DNA of 64,000 nucleotides from a virus. The notes beneath the pieces are model-generated. The model did no database searches and was not told the origin of the DNA. It saw only the letters and a list, made by a program, of their open reading frames with translations. The DNA is taken from positions 124,001 through 188,000 of IMG/VR virus record IMGVR_UViG_3300028676_000005, one strand, 5' to 3'. Positions 1 through 7,263 of this stretch are shown here, in pieces (position 1 is the first letter of the stretch; each line of letters opens with the position of its first letter). Made by a program: the position numbers and the translations under genes.

Positions 1-346
1 TTTGAGGGATAGTCCCATCGACCAGAAAGTTTAACATTGGATTTAACTGTTTTAAAAGTTCGTCTATAGTCATGGGTTTAGTAATAAACGAGTTAGCAGT
101 CCAACGGAAAGTTACTCTAATAGTTCCCGGGCTTTCGCATGTCGGTAGTGATATGCAAAAACGAAGAGCGCGAGAGAGACCATCAGACCGGGTGTAATCA
201 AACATTGCTTCTTCGAGGTTACGACGGATGGTCGCAAGCCAGCAATTACTTAAATGACTTCCCAGCTTTCTACAAAAAGCTTCGTAAATAGCAGAAAGAT
301 CTTTTTCTGATGCAGTAACTTCTGGCACTTCAACCTTATCGGCCAT
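1..346 (-). CDS. Hypothetical protein, 3' end cut by window edge
   Basis: An open frame runs from an ATG at 346 through the left edge of the window without a stop, so only about the first 115 residues are seen. The start is followed by a charged N terminus (MADKVEVPEV). Further on are a helical stretch with scattered Cys, an arginine-containing strand-like stretch (TIRVTFRW) and a leucine-rich segment (DELLKQLNPMLNFLVD). I do not recognise the family. It ends the minus-strand run of small genes and its ATG lies 2 bases below the stop codon of the upstream gene at 349, so it is probably translated from the same message. Confidence 0.7.
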   Translation of the reverse strand, partial: MADKVEVPEVTASEKDLSAIYEAFCRKLGSHLSNCWLATIRRNLEEAMFDYTRSDGLSRALRFCISLPTCESPGTIRVTFRWTANSFITKPMTIDELLKQLNPMLNFLVDGTIPQ

Positions 347-348
347 GA

Positions 349-774
349 TTAATCCTTTTTAGTTGCAAGTGACGTACCGTAAATAAACGCCTCTTCTGGG
401 GTCATCTTTTCTGTATTGGACACGTACATAATCCAACGCATGGAGATACCACCTTTGGAGGTAATCAGTTTAGGCGGCGGGAATAGATCTTCGGGGAAAC
501 CTTCAGCAATCTGTAAACGAACCTTACCAGCCAACAGGCGCCCAAACAACTGGATAGACAAGTCACCTATTCGTTTCTTTGGTTTTGGCTGACTGTTAAA
601 CGCAGGGCTGTTTAGAAAACCTTCCAAGGCATCGAACTTTTCAATGCCCTCCTGGATAGCAATTCCCAACATAACTGCACGATTTTCTTCAATCCATTGC
701 TGATTAACAACATCTGGTTTATCGCTAAAGACTGACACTGCGTCAGGATCAGGTAAGTAAAACTCTTTGCTCAT
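349..774 (-). CDS. Hypothetical protein, 141 aa
   Basis: No family is recognised. The acidic N-terminal third has no obvious fold. The C-terminal half carries a pattern (PEDLFPPPKLIT, then GGISMRWIMYVSNT) that resembles PEILGNMVPPILT followed by GHISLGWLIFARYTT in the protein at 2909-3352, so the two are probably distant paralogues. It sits between neighbours with gaps of 2 bases and is most likely co-transcribed with them. No signal peptide or membrane segment is visible. Confidence 0.75.
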   Translation of the reverse strand: MSKEFYLPDPDAVSVFSDKPDVVNQQWIEENRAVMLGIAIQEGIEKFDALEGFLNSPAFNSQPKPKKRIGDLSIQLFGRLLAGKVRLQIAEGFPEDLFPPPKLITSKGGISMRWIMYVSNTEKMTPEEAFIYGTSLATKKD

Positions 775-776
775 GA

Positions 777-1370
777 TTAGCTCCAGAAAGCCTTACCAGG
801 CTTAAAGTAGACTTGAGCACGATTAAATACGCAGTACTCAACCTCCCCCGCAGAGCCGTGCCCACTGCCGGCGTGAATAGCACCATCGTAGCCAGCTTGG
901 ACCAATCGACGTATTTCAAAGACGCTGTCGAAGAAACGATAAGCTTGGAAATAAAGATTATTGATATCTTCACCGGCTAACAAATAAGCTTTGACATCCG
1001 CATATTTATTATTAGCGTTAATCCGGTCTCGCCAATTATCAGTCTCCTCAATGTACTTTGAGAAGCGCAAGGCGATACGTTGGGCATCAATTGAACCCAG
1101 AGTGGCGGTAATGTGTTCAAACTCCAGGAACGCGCCCTGAGGTTGGTTAATGAACGGGTTTGCCATCAAGAGGTGCACTGGGAAAATGCGCGACGTATAG
1201 TAGTTACCGTCATTCTCGACAGTATCTGCATAAATCTCGGCGGTCTTAAGACTACCGAAGTAAATACGCCGCATGCGATAAAACGGTTCGATCTGATGCG
1301 GGTGGTTGCACTCACCCCGGTAAAGGGTAAGTGGATTGCCCTCCGCATCCTTAAGAAAGAAAGGATTCAT
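777..1370 (-). CDS. Putative ADP-ribosyltransferase (ART-fold, PolyVal-like)
   Basis: The 197-residue protein has the layout of the small ART domains described in phage and mobile-element polyvalent proteins. A YRG motif near residues 17-19 supplies the candidate NAD-binding Arg18. An FGSLKTAEIYAD segment follows near residues 38-49, then a YYTSRIFPVHL strand near 57-67 with a candidate Ser/Thr, and ANPF near 70. Near residue 163 is GYDGAIHAG, followed by GEVEYCVFNRAQV around 175-187, where Glu176 or Glu178 would be the catalytic acid. Proteins of this class transfer ADP-ribose from NAD to protein targets; T4 Alt and ModA modify host RNA polymerase. No target can be inferred here. The order of motifs is seen directly; the fold assignment is inference. 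Confidence 0.6.
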   Translation of the reverse strand: MNPFFLKDAEGNPLTLYRGECNHPHQIEPFYRMRRIYFGSLKTAEIYADTVENDGNYYTSRIFPVHLLMANPFINQPQGAFLEFEHITATLGSIDAQRIALRFSKYIEETDNWRDRINANNKYADVKAYLLAGEDINNLYFQAYRFFDSVFEIRRLVQAGYDGAIHAGSGHGSAGEVEYCVFNRAQVYFKPGKAFWS

Positions 1371-1372
1371 AC

Positions 1373-1996
1373 TTACTCCTGTTGTTCGCGACGTTCCGGG
1401 TTAAGTAGATACTCTAACTCAAGACGAGTTCTTTCGGCATCTTCTTTCTTGTAGACTTCCTGCAACTCAGCCCACGTCTGCTCGCTAAACTTGTGGTCTA
1501 CCGCCTGAGGGGTACCACTAAACCCAAACTGAGTAAACAACACCAGCCTGCCCTGGAAACGTTGACGACGTTCTTTGGCCATCCAGGTAAGTAAGACCTT
1601 GTCCATGATCTCATCTTCGTCTTCTTCAGTCCACCGGCCATCTTTAACAGGGTCGAGCCATTTCTCTCTGGTATCAACTACCACACCATAGATCTTGGCC
1701 CCTTCCATGATCATGCCGTGGTTACCGTCGTCAATCAGACCTTGCATAATTACCGGGTATGCATCCAGGTCTTGGAAGGCTTGCTTAAGGAAGCCAACTG
1801 GGTCACGAGTAGCACCCAGTTTCAGGCAAAGGTTTTCTTGCAAGAACAAAGGGAGCAGAGGACAAATATAGATATTCATCTTCTTAAGCTTTTTAGGATT
1901 GGTTGTGAAGTTCTCACGAAACCAGGCCAACACATGAAGCTCTTGTTCAAACGGTGTAAGGTCAGTGGGGAATACGTATTCTTTTGCAACGGCCAT
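1373..1996 (-). CDS. Hypothetical protein, 207 aa, paralogue of 2261-2848
   Basis: The function is unknown. It aligns by eye over most of its length with the protein at 2261-2848. Shared blocks in the same order are a TP.EQE segment near residue 15, NPKKL.KM near 34, a DDGNHG/DEGNHG block near 87, a W.E.DE.DIM segment and a final GFSG.P near 180. The C terminus is highly charged and helical. There is no signal peptide or membrane segment. The gene is tightly coupled to its neighbours, with a gap of 2 bases to the downstream gene. The pair is separated only by an 85-residue gene, which points to tandem duplication. Confidence 0.75.
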   Translation of the reverse strand: MAVAKEYVFPTDLTPFEQELHVLAWFRENFTTNPKKLKKMNIYICPLLPLFLQENLCLKLGATRDPVGFLKQAFQDLDAYPVIMQGLIDDGNHGMIMEGAKIYGVVVDTREKWLDPVKDGRWTEEDEDEIMDKVLLTWMAKERRQRFQGRLVLFTQFGFSGTPQAVDHKFSEQTWAELQEVYKKEDAERTRLELEYLLNPERREQQE

Positions 1997-1999
1997 GAT

Positions 2000-2257
2000 T
2001 TAACCCTGCGGTAAGTCTGAGGTGATAAGCGTTACAGTGGCCTCGCCATCACGGGAAATTACAGCTTTGAATTGATCGCCAAGCTCACCATCTTCAATAA
2101 TTTGCTTTGCAGCCACATCAAGCAATTCATCGATAGGCAAGTTTTCTTTATACAACACATACCAACCTAACCAATCACGGGAAACAATCATCGCCCCTTT
2201 TTGATTATAGCTGTAAGACCGGGGTGCTTTTGGAATATTCTTAGTGCGCTTTTTCAT
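2000..2257 (-). CDS. Hypothetical protein, 85 aa
   Basis: This small basic-then-acidic protein (N terminus MKKRTKNIPKAPRSYSYNQK) is inserted between two paralogous genes. No family is recognised. The C-terminal half alternates acidic and hydrophobic residues (ELGDQFKAVISRDGEATVTLITS) and suggests a small beta-rich domain. Gaps to both neighbours are 3 bases. Confidence 0.65.
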   Translation of the reverse strand: MKKRTKNIPKAPRSYSYNQKGAMIVSRDWLGWYVLYKENLPIDELLDVAAKQIIEDGELGDQFKAVISRDGEATVTLITSDLPQG

Positions 2258-2260
2258 ATG

Positions 2261-2848
2261 TTACCCCTTTACCTTGAGCTCACGATCAAATTTGTAAGGC
2301 ATGCCAGAGAAACCACATTCTGGGAACAACATTACTTTGCCCAGGAAATGAGTTACCCCATTTTCTTCTGCCCAGGTTTCGAATGCTTCTTCCATGATGT
2401 CCATTTCATCTTCCATCGTCCAACGGTCTTTAGCGCGCAGCCAGTTTTTGTTGGTCTTCAGGTTGATACCATAGACCTGATCATCAAAAAACAAAATACC
2501 GTGGTTACCTTCATCCAACATCTGCTTAATAATAAGCATCCAGTTGGTTTTCTCGCGGAAACATGCGATGAAATGAACTACCGGGTCTACTTCCCGATTG
2601 AGAACATTATCCAGTAATGACTTCTGGATAAACCGAGGAACCTGGGCATAAATACGCTTTACCATCTTGACCAACTTCTTGGGGTTGTCCACCCAGTTTT
2701 CGTGGAAGTAGTCGAGGATCTGGTTTTCCTGTTCCATTGGGGTGGTGTCAGGATTGAAAGTAAAGGGAGCTGGTGGGCGTGAGTGGTTTACTGGTTTATC
2801 GTAACCACGGATAGCTCTGGCAAGCTCAGCGTGCAGGTCTTGGGACAT
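2261..2848 (-). CDS. Hypothetical protein, 195 aa, paralogue of 1373-1996
   Basis: No function is recognised. It is the second copy of the family seen at 1373-1996, with the same order of conserved blocks (TPMEQE, NPKKLVKM, LDEGNHG, WTMEDEMDIMEE, CGFSGMP). It differs mainly by an extra 15-20 residues at the N terminus. It is soluble in appearance and rich in acidic and aromatic residues. A hairpin at 2875-2898 lies just upstream of its start and probably ends the preceding transcript. Confidence 0.75.
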   Translation of the reverse strand: MSQDLHAELARAIRGYDKPVNHSRPPAPFTFNPDTTPMEQENQILDYFHENWVDNPKKLVKMVKRIYAQVPRFIQKSLLDNVLNREVDPVVHFIACFREKTNWMLIIKQMLDEGNHGILFFDDQVYGINLKTNKNWLRAKDRWTMEDEMDIMEEAFETWAEENGVTHFLGKVMLFPECGFSGMPYKFDRELKVKG

Positions 2849-2874
2849 TGTAAAGTTCCTTGTTTAAAATGTGC

Positions 2875-2898
2875 CTGTGGGGCTTGTGGGCCCCACAG
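2875..2898 (-). terminator. Hairpin between minus-strand genes
   Basis: A 9-bp perfect stem (CTGTGGGGC with its complement) and 6-base loop lie between the stop of 2909-3352 and the start of 2261-2848. On the minus strand it is followed by a short T-rich stretch, consistent with a factor-independent terminator for the upstream gene. Confidence 0.6.
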
Positions 2899-2908
2899 AC
2901 GTTATTGG

Positions 2909-3352
2909 TTAAACTGTTTCAGGTACGTTTGCAGCTGGCGTAAGAACTCGGGTCAACGTTGCAAATGCTTCGTTATGGACCGCCTGAAGCCGGCTAGACT
3001 TAGTTGTGTAGCGAGCAAAGATTAACCAGCCTAAACTGATATGGCCGTCGTCAGTCAGGATAGGCGGAACCATGTTACCCAGGATTTCTGGATAACGTGG
3101 TGGTTCAACTACCAGCCAACGAATCAGCGAGTGCATTGCAAAAGAAATCTCACGAAGAGACATTTCCGGACTGAGTTTCTTTTTCCAGAGTACCCAAGGG
3201 TGTTTGGAATTTGGCAACTCGTAGAACGGAGATGGTTCACCTTCAGCCGGAGTGTAATGGTTAGTACGGTTAAAACGATATACCGGATGAAGCGCCAGCG
3301 ACTCATCGAAAGAAGAGCTAGCAGCAATGTTAAATCCCTTAGCCATGGTCAT
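2909..3352 (-). CDS. Hypothetical protein, 147 aa
   Basis: The function is unknown. The central and C-terminal part (SFAMHSLIRWL, PEILGNMVPPILT, GHISLGWLIFARYTT) resembles the protein at 349-774. The N terminus MTMAKGFN has two possible starts, and the first ATG is kept because it lies 3 bases below the previous stop. There is no signal peptide. It lies in the small-gene array and is followed by a terminator-like hairpin. Confidence 0.72.
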   Translation of the reverse strand: MTMAKGFNIAASSSFDESLALHPVYRFNRTNHYTPAEGEPSPFYELPNSKHPWVLWKKKLSPEMSLREISFAMHSLIRWLVVEPPRYPEILGNMVPPILTDDGHISLGWLIFARYTTKSSRLQAVHNEAFATLTRVLTPAANVPETV

Positions 3353-3355
3353 TCC

Positions 3356-3754
3356 TTAATTAGTAGTTGGTACCGGAAACTCTTTGTCGTTGTCGAGCAT
3401 GTGCGCCAGAGAACGCAACAAGGCATCCATCAACGGATCGGTGAGTTTGGATTCGCCGGCAAACAACGTGATGATTTGGTTGGTTTTATCTTTCTTTGCC
3501 TTACACACCGTGGCGAACGGAGTGTTAGTACCCAGGATCTGTTCGGCAATCATGATTGCGATCATGGGGGTGCCGTCTGGCTTGTTACCGGCGCTGGACA
3601 TGAACTGGAAGATGCGGTTCTTGAGTTCAGTCGGTACTTCGCCGTCGCCGAAGGTCAGCAGAGGGACCATGTTGTGAGCGGCGGTATAACGGGACAGCTT
3701 ACCGTGAATGGTGCCGAAGGAGTCTTGCTTAGGCTTGGATTTCTTAGAGGACAT
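3356..3754 (-). CDS. Hypothetical protein, 132 aa
   Basis: No family is recognised. The N terminus is lysine-rich (MSSKKSKPKQD) and could be disordered or nucleic-acid binding. The rest looks like a compact helical domain with two alanine/methionine-rich helices (MIAIMIAEQIL and LMDALLRSLAHML). It is co-directional with a gap of 12 bases from the upstream gene. Confidence 0.72.
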   Translation of the reverse strand: MSSKKSKPKQDSFGTIHGKLSRYTAAHNMVPLLTFGDGEVPTELKNRIFQFMSSAGNKPDGTPMIAIMIAEQILGTNTPFATVCKAKKDKTNQIITLFAGESKLTDPLMDALLRSLAHMLDNDKEFPVPTTN

Positions 3755-3766
3755 TACTGTGATTCC

Positions 3767-4267
3767 TTAGTGAAGGGTTGGTTTACCGGAGACTCGCGTA
3801 ATCTGACTTCCATCTGGAACAGGAAGCCCTTTCAATTGGTCCAGTGGGGTTCCGGGTTCTGGTACCGGCATTACACTTTCTTCAATCCTGAACGGGCTGT
3901 CTTCAGCTTCCGTGTATCGAAGGTGTAACAGATTACACAAAGCGCGGATCTCATCACCAGTCAAGGTGGTGTCCGTAAACACTTCGCCATGAACGCCGAG
4001 TGTTTCATCGCTGTTCTCAGCAAAAGGCGACATCACACCGCATTGATGCAATCCTTCGTAGGTGAAGGTTTTCTTGATGTCTTCGCAGAACAACAAACCC
4101 AGTTCATTATTCTGGCCGGTCACAGGGATTACACAAAACATGCGATCGGCAAGCCCTGGGTAATCAACTATATCCGCAACCATGAAAATACCAGTCTGCT
4201 CATGAAGCAAGCAGGTATCTTTTACTTTTTGGATAATGTCGGAGAGCCAAGTAGCGGAAAGCGACAT
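3767..4267 (-). CDS. Hypothetical protein, 166 aa, first gene after an early promoter
   Basis: The function is unknown. It is the first reading frame downstream of a TATATTAC octamer at 4313-4320 and so may lead the early operon that runs toward the left edge. The protein is acidic with a mixed alpha/beta look (FMVADIVDYPGLADRMFCVIPV) and a proline-rich C-terminal tail (VMPVPEPGTPLDQLKGLPVP). There is no membrane segment. Confidence 0.72.
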   Translation of the reverse strand: MSLSATWLSDIIQKVKDTCLLHEQTGIFMVADIVDYPGLADRMFCVIPVTGQNNELGLLFCEDIKKTFTYEGLHQCGVMSPFAENSDETLGVHGEVFTDTTLTGDEIRALCNLLHLRYTEAEDSPFRIEESVMPVPEPGTPLDQLKGLPVPDGSQITRVSGKPTLH

Positions 4268-4312
4268 GGGAAAGTTCCTTGCTGTTAATAAAGTTGTTGG
4301 TGTTACATGGTA

Positions 4313-4320
4313 GTAATATA
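4313..4320 (-). promoter_or_regulatory. Early-type promoter core TATATTAC
   Basis: On the minus strand the octamer TATATTAC is preceded by CAGATC and lies 46 bases upstream of the ATG at 4267. The same octamer occurs upstream of three other minus-strand genes here. It matches the conserved core known for early promoters of phiKZ-related phages, read by the virion RNA polymerase. The match is seen directly; activity is inferred. Confidence 0.65.
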
Positions 4321-4333
4321 GATCTGAGTATCT

Positions 4334-4651
4334 TTACGGTTTCTTCTTTTTGGCGCTTGGTTTAGCCAGCACATTCACCAGTGGGATACTACCCCAGTGA
4401 TTAGGTTCGATTTTGTAGATTTTGCACAGGGCCGTAATCTGGGTAGTAATGTCAGGTTCACCACTGGCCAGTGCTTCGGCGGCTTCTGCCAGCTCTTTAC
4501 TAAGCTTAGCCAGATGTACCGCCAAATGTTCCATGGCTACTTCTACGGAGAGTTCGTGTTGTGCCGCATACACTGCCACCCAAACAGGGTTAGCTTGTGC
4601 TGGAGTGCGGTTATAACACACCGGGATAAACGTATTCGGTTTTTTACTCAT
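4334..4651 (-). CDS. Hypothetical protein, 105 aa
   Basis: No family is recognised. The middle is a long alanine/leucine/glutamate-rich helix (VAMEHLAVHLAKLSKELAEA and onward), and both ends are lysine-rich (MSKKPN and KPSAKKKKP). The basic tail could bind nucleic acid. The start overlaps the stop of the upstream gene at 4644-4651, suggesting translational coupling. Confidence 0.7.
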   Translation of the reverse strand: MSKKPNTFIPVCYNRTPAQANPVWVAVYAAQHELSVEVAMEHLAVHLAKLSKELAEAAEALASGEPDITTQITALCKIYKIEPNHWGSIPLVNVLAKPSAKKKKP

Positions 4652-4955
4652 TGGTTTTCTCCAGAGCGCTCACAGCTTCGGTTACCATTTGAAAGATTTC
4701 ATTTGGATCGCCGTAGGTAATGACTTCATCGGTTATTACAGTCTTGCAAGCAATTTTTGCTTTTACAGCAAGGATGGGCTCGCAAGTTACAATAACAGAA
4801 TAACTTTCCAGCCCATGGTGTTCTACACTGAGCTTTACATCCTTTACCTCGACATACTTTAACCATCGTTGGTCAGAAGCGGCATCGGGTTTGATAAGGC
4901 TTACTAAACGCAACAACGGGTCTGGTAGTTCGACCAGGACTTGCTCAATGTTCAC
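4644..4955 (-). CDS. Hypothetical protein, 103 aa
   Basis: The protein is small, acidic and mixed alpha/beta, with several predicted strands (VEVKDVKLSVEHHG, YSVIVTCEPILAVKAKIA) and a C-terminal helix. The family is not recognised. It overlaps the next gene by 8 bases and is 16 bases from the previous one, typical of one polycistronic message. Confidence 0.7.
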   Translation of the reverse strand: MNIEQVLVELPDPLLRLVSLIKPDAASDQRWLKYVEVKDVKLSVEHHGLESYSVIVTCEPILAVKAKIACKTVITDEVITYGDPNEIFQMVTEAVSALEKTNE

Positions 4956-4971
4956 TTGATGCTCCTTGTTG

Positions 4972-5586
4972 CTAGACCAACCCTTGTTGGTGCAACATTG
5001 AATGAATTATTGTGTTGGTTTCTCGGTACGGAATGACACAAAACAAATGATTAACCGAACCGTCCATATTCCACCGAATTGACATTCTTTTACGAACAAC
5101 GTTATCCGTCACAATTTCAGCGTAATTTGTTGTGCCTAAGAAGGAAAAGCTCCATGTGTGCTCAGCAGTTTTAATGCTAAGTTTACCGCTACCAGATCTT
5201 TTCAATTTGTTAACGATCTCTAAAAGCATTGGCTCGAGAACAAAATGCCTCCAAACAAATTCTTCTAGTACGGCGTGAATCTCATTCCAGGGTCCGTAGC
5301 CATGGTGAACAACAGTTCCTGAATCGTGGGCCCAAATACCAAAATTCATCATGACCTTTGTACCACCAGAAATTATCCCAGGAGTAAACATGCCTGAAAC
5401 TTTCTTTATCAACTGGAGGTTATTAATTTCGCCACGATCGTTAACTTCCTCGGTAAAGTAATCAAGGGTATACTCACCAAAATTTACTTTAAGGGGGAGA
5501 TTAATAATCAGCAATTTAGCCATGGCTAAACAGCGGTTGATAGTTTCTTCTTGGCTAAACTTTGGTAAAGAGTCGATTGTAGTCAT
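4972..5586 (-). CDS. Hypothetical protein, 204 aa
   Basis: The function is unknown. It appears soluble, with an N-terminal helix (QEETINRCLAMAKLLII), a central region rich in Trp and His (WAHDSGTVVHHGYGPWNEIH) and a C-terminal strand-rich part. It lies 4 bases downstream of the small gene at 5591-5809. Confidence 0.72.
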   Translation of the reverse strand: MTTIDSLPKFSQEETINRCLAMAKLLIINLPLKVNFGEYTLDYFTEEVNDRGEINNLQLIKKVSGMFTPGIISGGTKVMMNFGIWAHDSGTVVHHGYGPWNEIHAVLEEFVWRHFVLEPMLLEIVNKLKRSGSGKLSIKTAEHTWSFSFLGTTNYAEIVTDNVVRKRMSIRWNMDGSVNHLFCVIPYRETNTIIHSMLHQQGLV

Positions 5587-5590
5587 GGTA

Positions 5591-5809
5591 TTATCCTTGT
5601 TTGATTACGCCACAGGTAATTGTTAGATAGACACCCTTGTTAGACGCCTTCATGGAAGAGTTAGACCAGCTCTTAATAAAAGACTCCAGCCCGTAACTTT
5701 TTACTACCTGCTCCATAGCTGGTTTACATTCTGGAGCGTAGAAAGTAGTGGTTACTGGGGCTGCACCTTGTACAGACAACACCGCAACAACAAAAGCACT
5801 TGCGCTCAT
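5591..5809 (-). CDS. Small hypothetical protein, 72 aa
   Basis: The N terminus has a short hydrophobic stretch (SASAFVVAVLSVQGAAPVTT) that could be an exported or membrane-inserted segment, but there is no positive residue before it, so a signal peptide is doubtful. Two Cys residues (Cys28 in APECKP and one in ITCGV) flank the remainder. It is the first gene below the hairpin at 5840-5871. Confidence 0.6.
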   Translation of the reverse strand: MSASAFVVAVLSVQGAAPVTTTFYAPECKPAMEQVVKSYGLESFIKSWSNSSMKASNKGVYLTITCGVIKQG

Positions 5810-5839
5810 GACAACACCTCTAAAAAGTAAAAGACAGTA

Positions 5840-5871
5840 ATAACCTGAGAGCCATCTGGCTCTCAGGTTAT
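5840..5871 (-). terminator. Strong hairpin terminator after 5878-7161
   Basis: A 14-bp perfect stem (ATAACCTGAGAGCC and its complement) with a 4-base loop lies directly after the stop of the 427-aa gene and before the next minus-strand gene. Confidence 0.75.
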
Positions 5872-5877
5872 ATTCAG

Positions 5878-7161
5878 TTATGCACCAAACAGCCCACCCA
5901 GACCTGGGATACGGCTCAAGATCGAACCGCCTTCATTGCTGTCGCTATCGGTAGAAGCTGGTACGGTTGCAACGACGGTTGCGTCATCATCGTCCAGAAC
6001 TACTGGATTGCGGCCAGGGTAAACTGGAACGTCAACCAGGTAGCTACCCAGGCGAGAACCGCCGACGCCCATCGCACCACCCAGTGCTGCTGCCGCTGCG
6101 GTACGCAGGAAGGTATTGGAGATGTGCTCGTCCAACTGCTCTGCTGCAAAGAAGCTCAGACCAGCACCCACAAACGTACCGGCAATGGAGCCGACAGTGA
6201 ACCCACGCTGTACTTGATCCAGGCTACCCAGGATTACAGCCGAACCCACGGCACACCAGCCGCTGCGGATGCTGTTGTCGTTTTCGCGCAGGAAGCTGTA
6301 ACCGTCCGACTTGGAAGGTTTGTAATCCATTGCGAAAGTGACGAAGTCGGCGAGGTTCTTGACGTTGGAGCTGGAGGTCACGAGGAACATGCCGATAATC
6401 TGGTCCGACTTTTCGAACTGGCCATCAGCCGCTTTCATGAAAGCTTTGTATTCTTTCTTTAGCGACTTGTCGGAGGCGATCCAGGCATTGAACACTTCTT
6501 CCCGCTGGGCGGCGGTTTTCAGTGTGTCTTGTTCTTTGAGACCGGCGATCATCTTCTTCATGCTGTCTTTGATGAAGACGTAGAACTCGGCCAGGATGAC
6601 TTTGTTCAGGCCTTTGCTCAGCATGTCAAACTTGACGTGGTCGCTCTTCTTGCCGCTGCCTTTCTTGATGGCTTTGGCGAGTACGCTCTCGAAACCGGCA
6701 TCGTGGCTGTCTTGGGTTTTCACTTTGACTTTCTTAACGCCAGAAGTTGCCTGGGCGTTTGCCGCGGTGTTGTTGCCTTCTTCGATGGTTACGGTAGTGG
6801 TGTTCATGGTGGCAGTCTCGTTGTTCAGGGAGTGGGGGATTTGTTCGGCGGTGTCGTTACTGGCTGGTTTCAGGTTGAGGTTGACTTCACCTTTCAAACC
6901 GTCTACAGCAATCAGTTGTTCCTTTTCAGGAAGCGTGAACTCCAGCGTTTCCAGCAGGGCTGGGTTCGCTTTCTTGATAAAGGAAACAGAGTGTTTAGCA
7001 CCCAACTCCCTGTTCAGTTCCAACAGCAGAGGGCCGCGCTCAGTATTGTTGACATAAGCACTATCCATGAGATAGTGCTTAAGAACGGCAGGAACGGCAT
7101 CCATACGGTTAGCTGCTCGCAATTCTGCGATTGCCTTCTTAACTGTGTCAAGCTGATGCAT
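5878..7161 (-). CDS. Early-promoter-driven protein with glycine-zipper membrane region, 427 aa
   Basis: The family is not recognised. Residues 1-100 are helical and charged. A Thr/Asn/Ala-rich linker (about 105-145) and a lysine-rich segment follow. Next is a helical domain (about 165-290), then a hydrophobic glycine/alanine-rich region (about 305-385) with small-residue spacing such as GSIAGTFVGAGLSFFAAE and AAAALGGAMGVGG, suggesting two glycine-zipper membrane helices. An acidic linker (DDDDATVV) and the tail SRIPGLGGLFGA end the protein. The gene is monocistronic between a TATATTAC promoter at 7220-7227 and a hairpin at 5840-5871. Its third positions are richer in G and C than its neighbours, suggesting strong expression. 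Early timing plus membrane association points to a role at infection onset; this is inference. Confidence 0.8.
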   Translation of the reverse strand: MHQLDTVKKAIAELRAANRMDAVPAVLKHYLMDSAYVNNTERGPLLLELNRELGAKHSVSFIKKANPALLETLEFTLPEKEQLIAVDGLKGEVNLNLKPASNDTAEQIPHSLNNETATMNTTTVTIEEGNNTAANAQATSGVKKVKVKTQDSHDAGFESVLAKAIKKGSGKKSDHVKFDMLSKGLNKVILAEFYVFIKDSMKKMIAGLKEQDTLKTAAQREEVFNAWIASDKSLKKEYKAFMKAADGQFEKSDQIIGMFLVTSSSNVKNLADFVTFAMDYKPSKSDGYSFLRENDNSIRSGWCAVGSAVILGSLDQVQRGFTVGSIAGTFVGAGLSFFAAEQLDEHISNTFLRTAAAAALGGAMGVGGSRLGSYLVDVPVYPGRNPVVLDDDDATVVATVPASTDSDSNEGGSILSRIPGLGGLFGA

Positions 7162-7219
7162 GTCTTTACTCCTAATAATTTAACGCAGAGTATTAAAAAC
7201 TCTATTGTTACTCACCTAG

Positions 7220-7227
7220 GTAATATA
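7220..7227 (-). promoter_or_regulatory. Early-type promoter core TATATTAC
   Basis: On the minus strand the core is preceded by GGTTCATGTC and lies 59 bases upstream of the ATG at 7161. The flank is nearly identical to the copy at 44052-44059, including a downstream-facing AT-rich stretch on its far side. It probably drives the 427-aa gene. Confidence 0.7.
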
Positions 7228-7263
7228 GACATGAACCATGCTAGAAGTTAAAAAGTTTTATGC

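Noticed and set aside
3041-3928. 295-codon plus-strand frame across three minus-strand genes
   Set aside because: It spans several start and stop signals of real genes and lacks a ribosome site.
6529-7251. 240-codon plus-strand frame opposite the 427-aa gene
   Set aside because: It is the antisense shadow of a GC-biased gene and runs through the early promoter.
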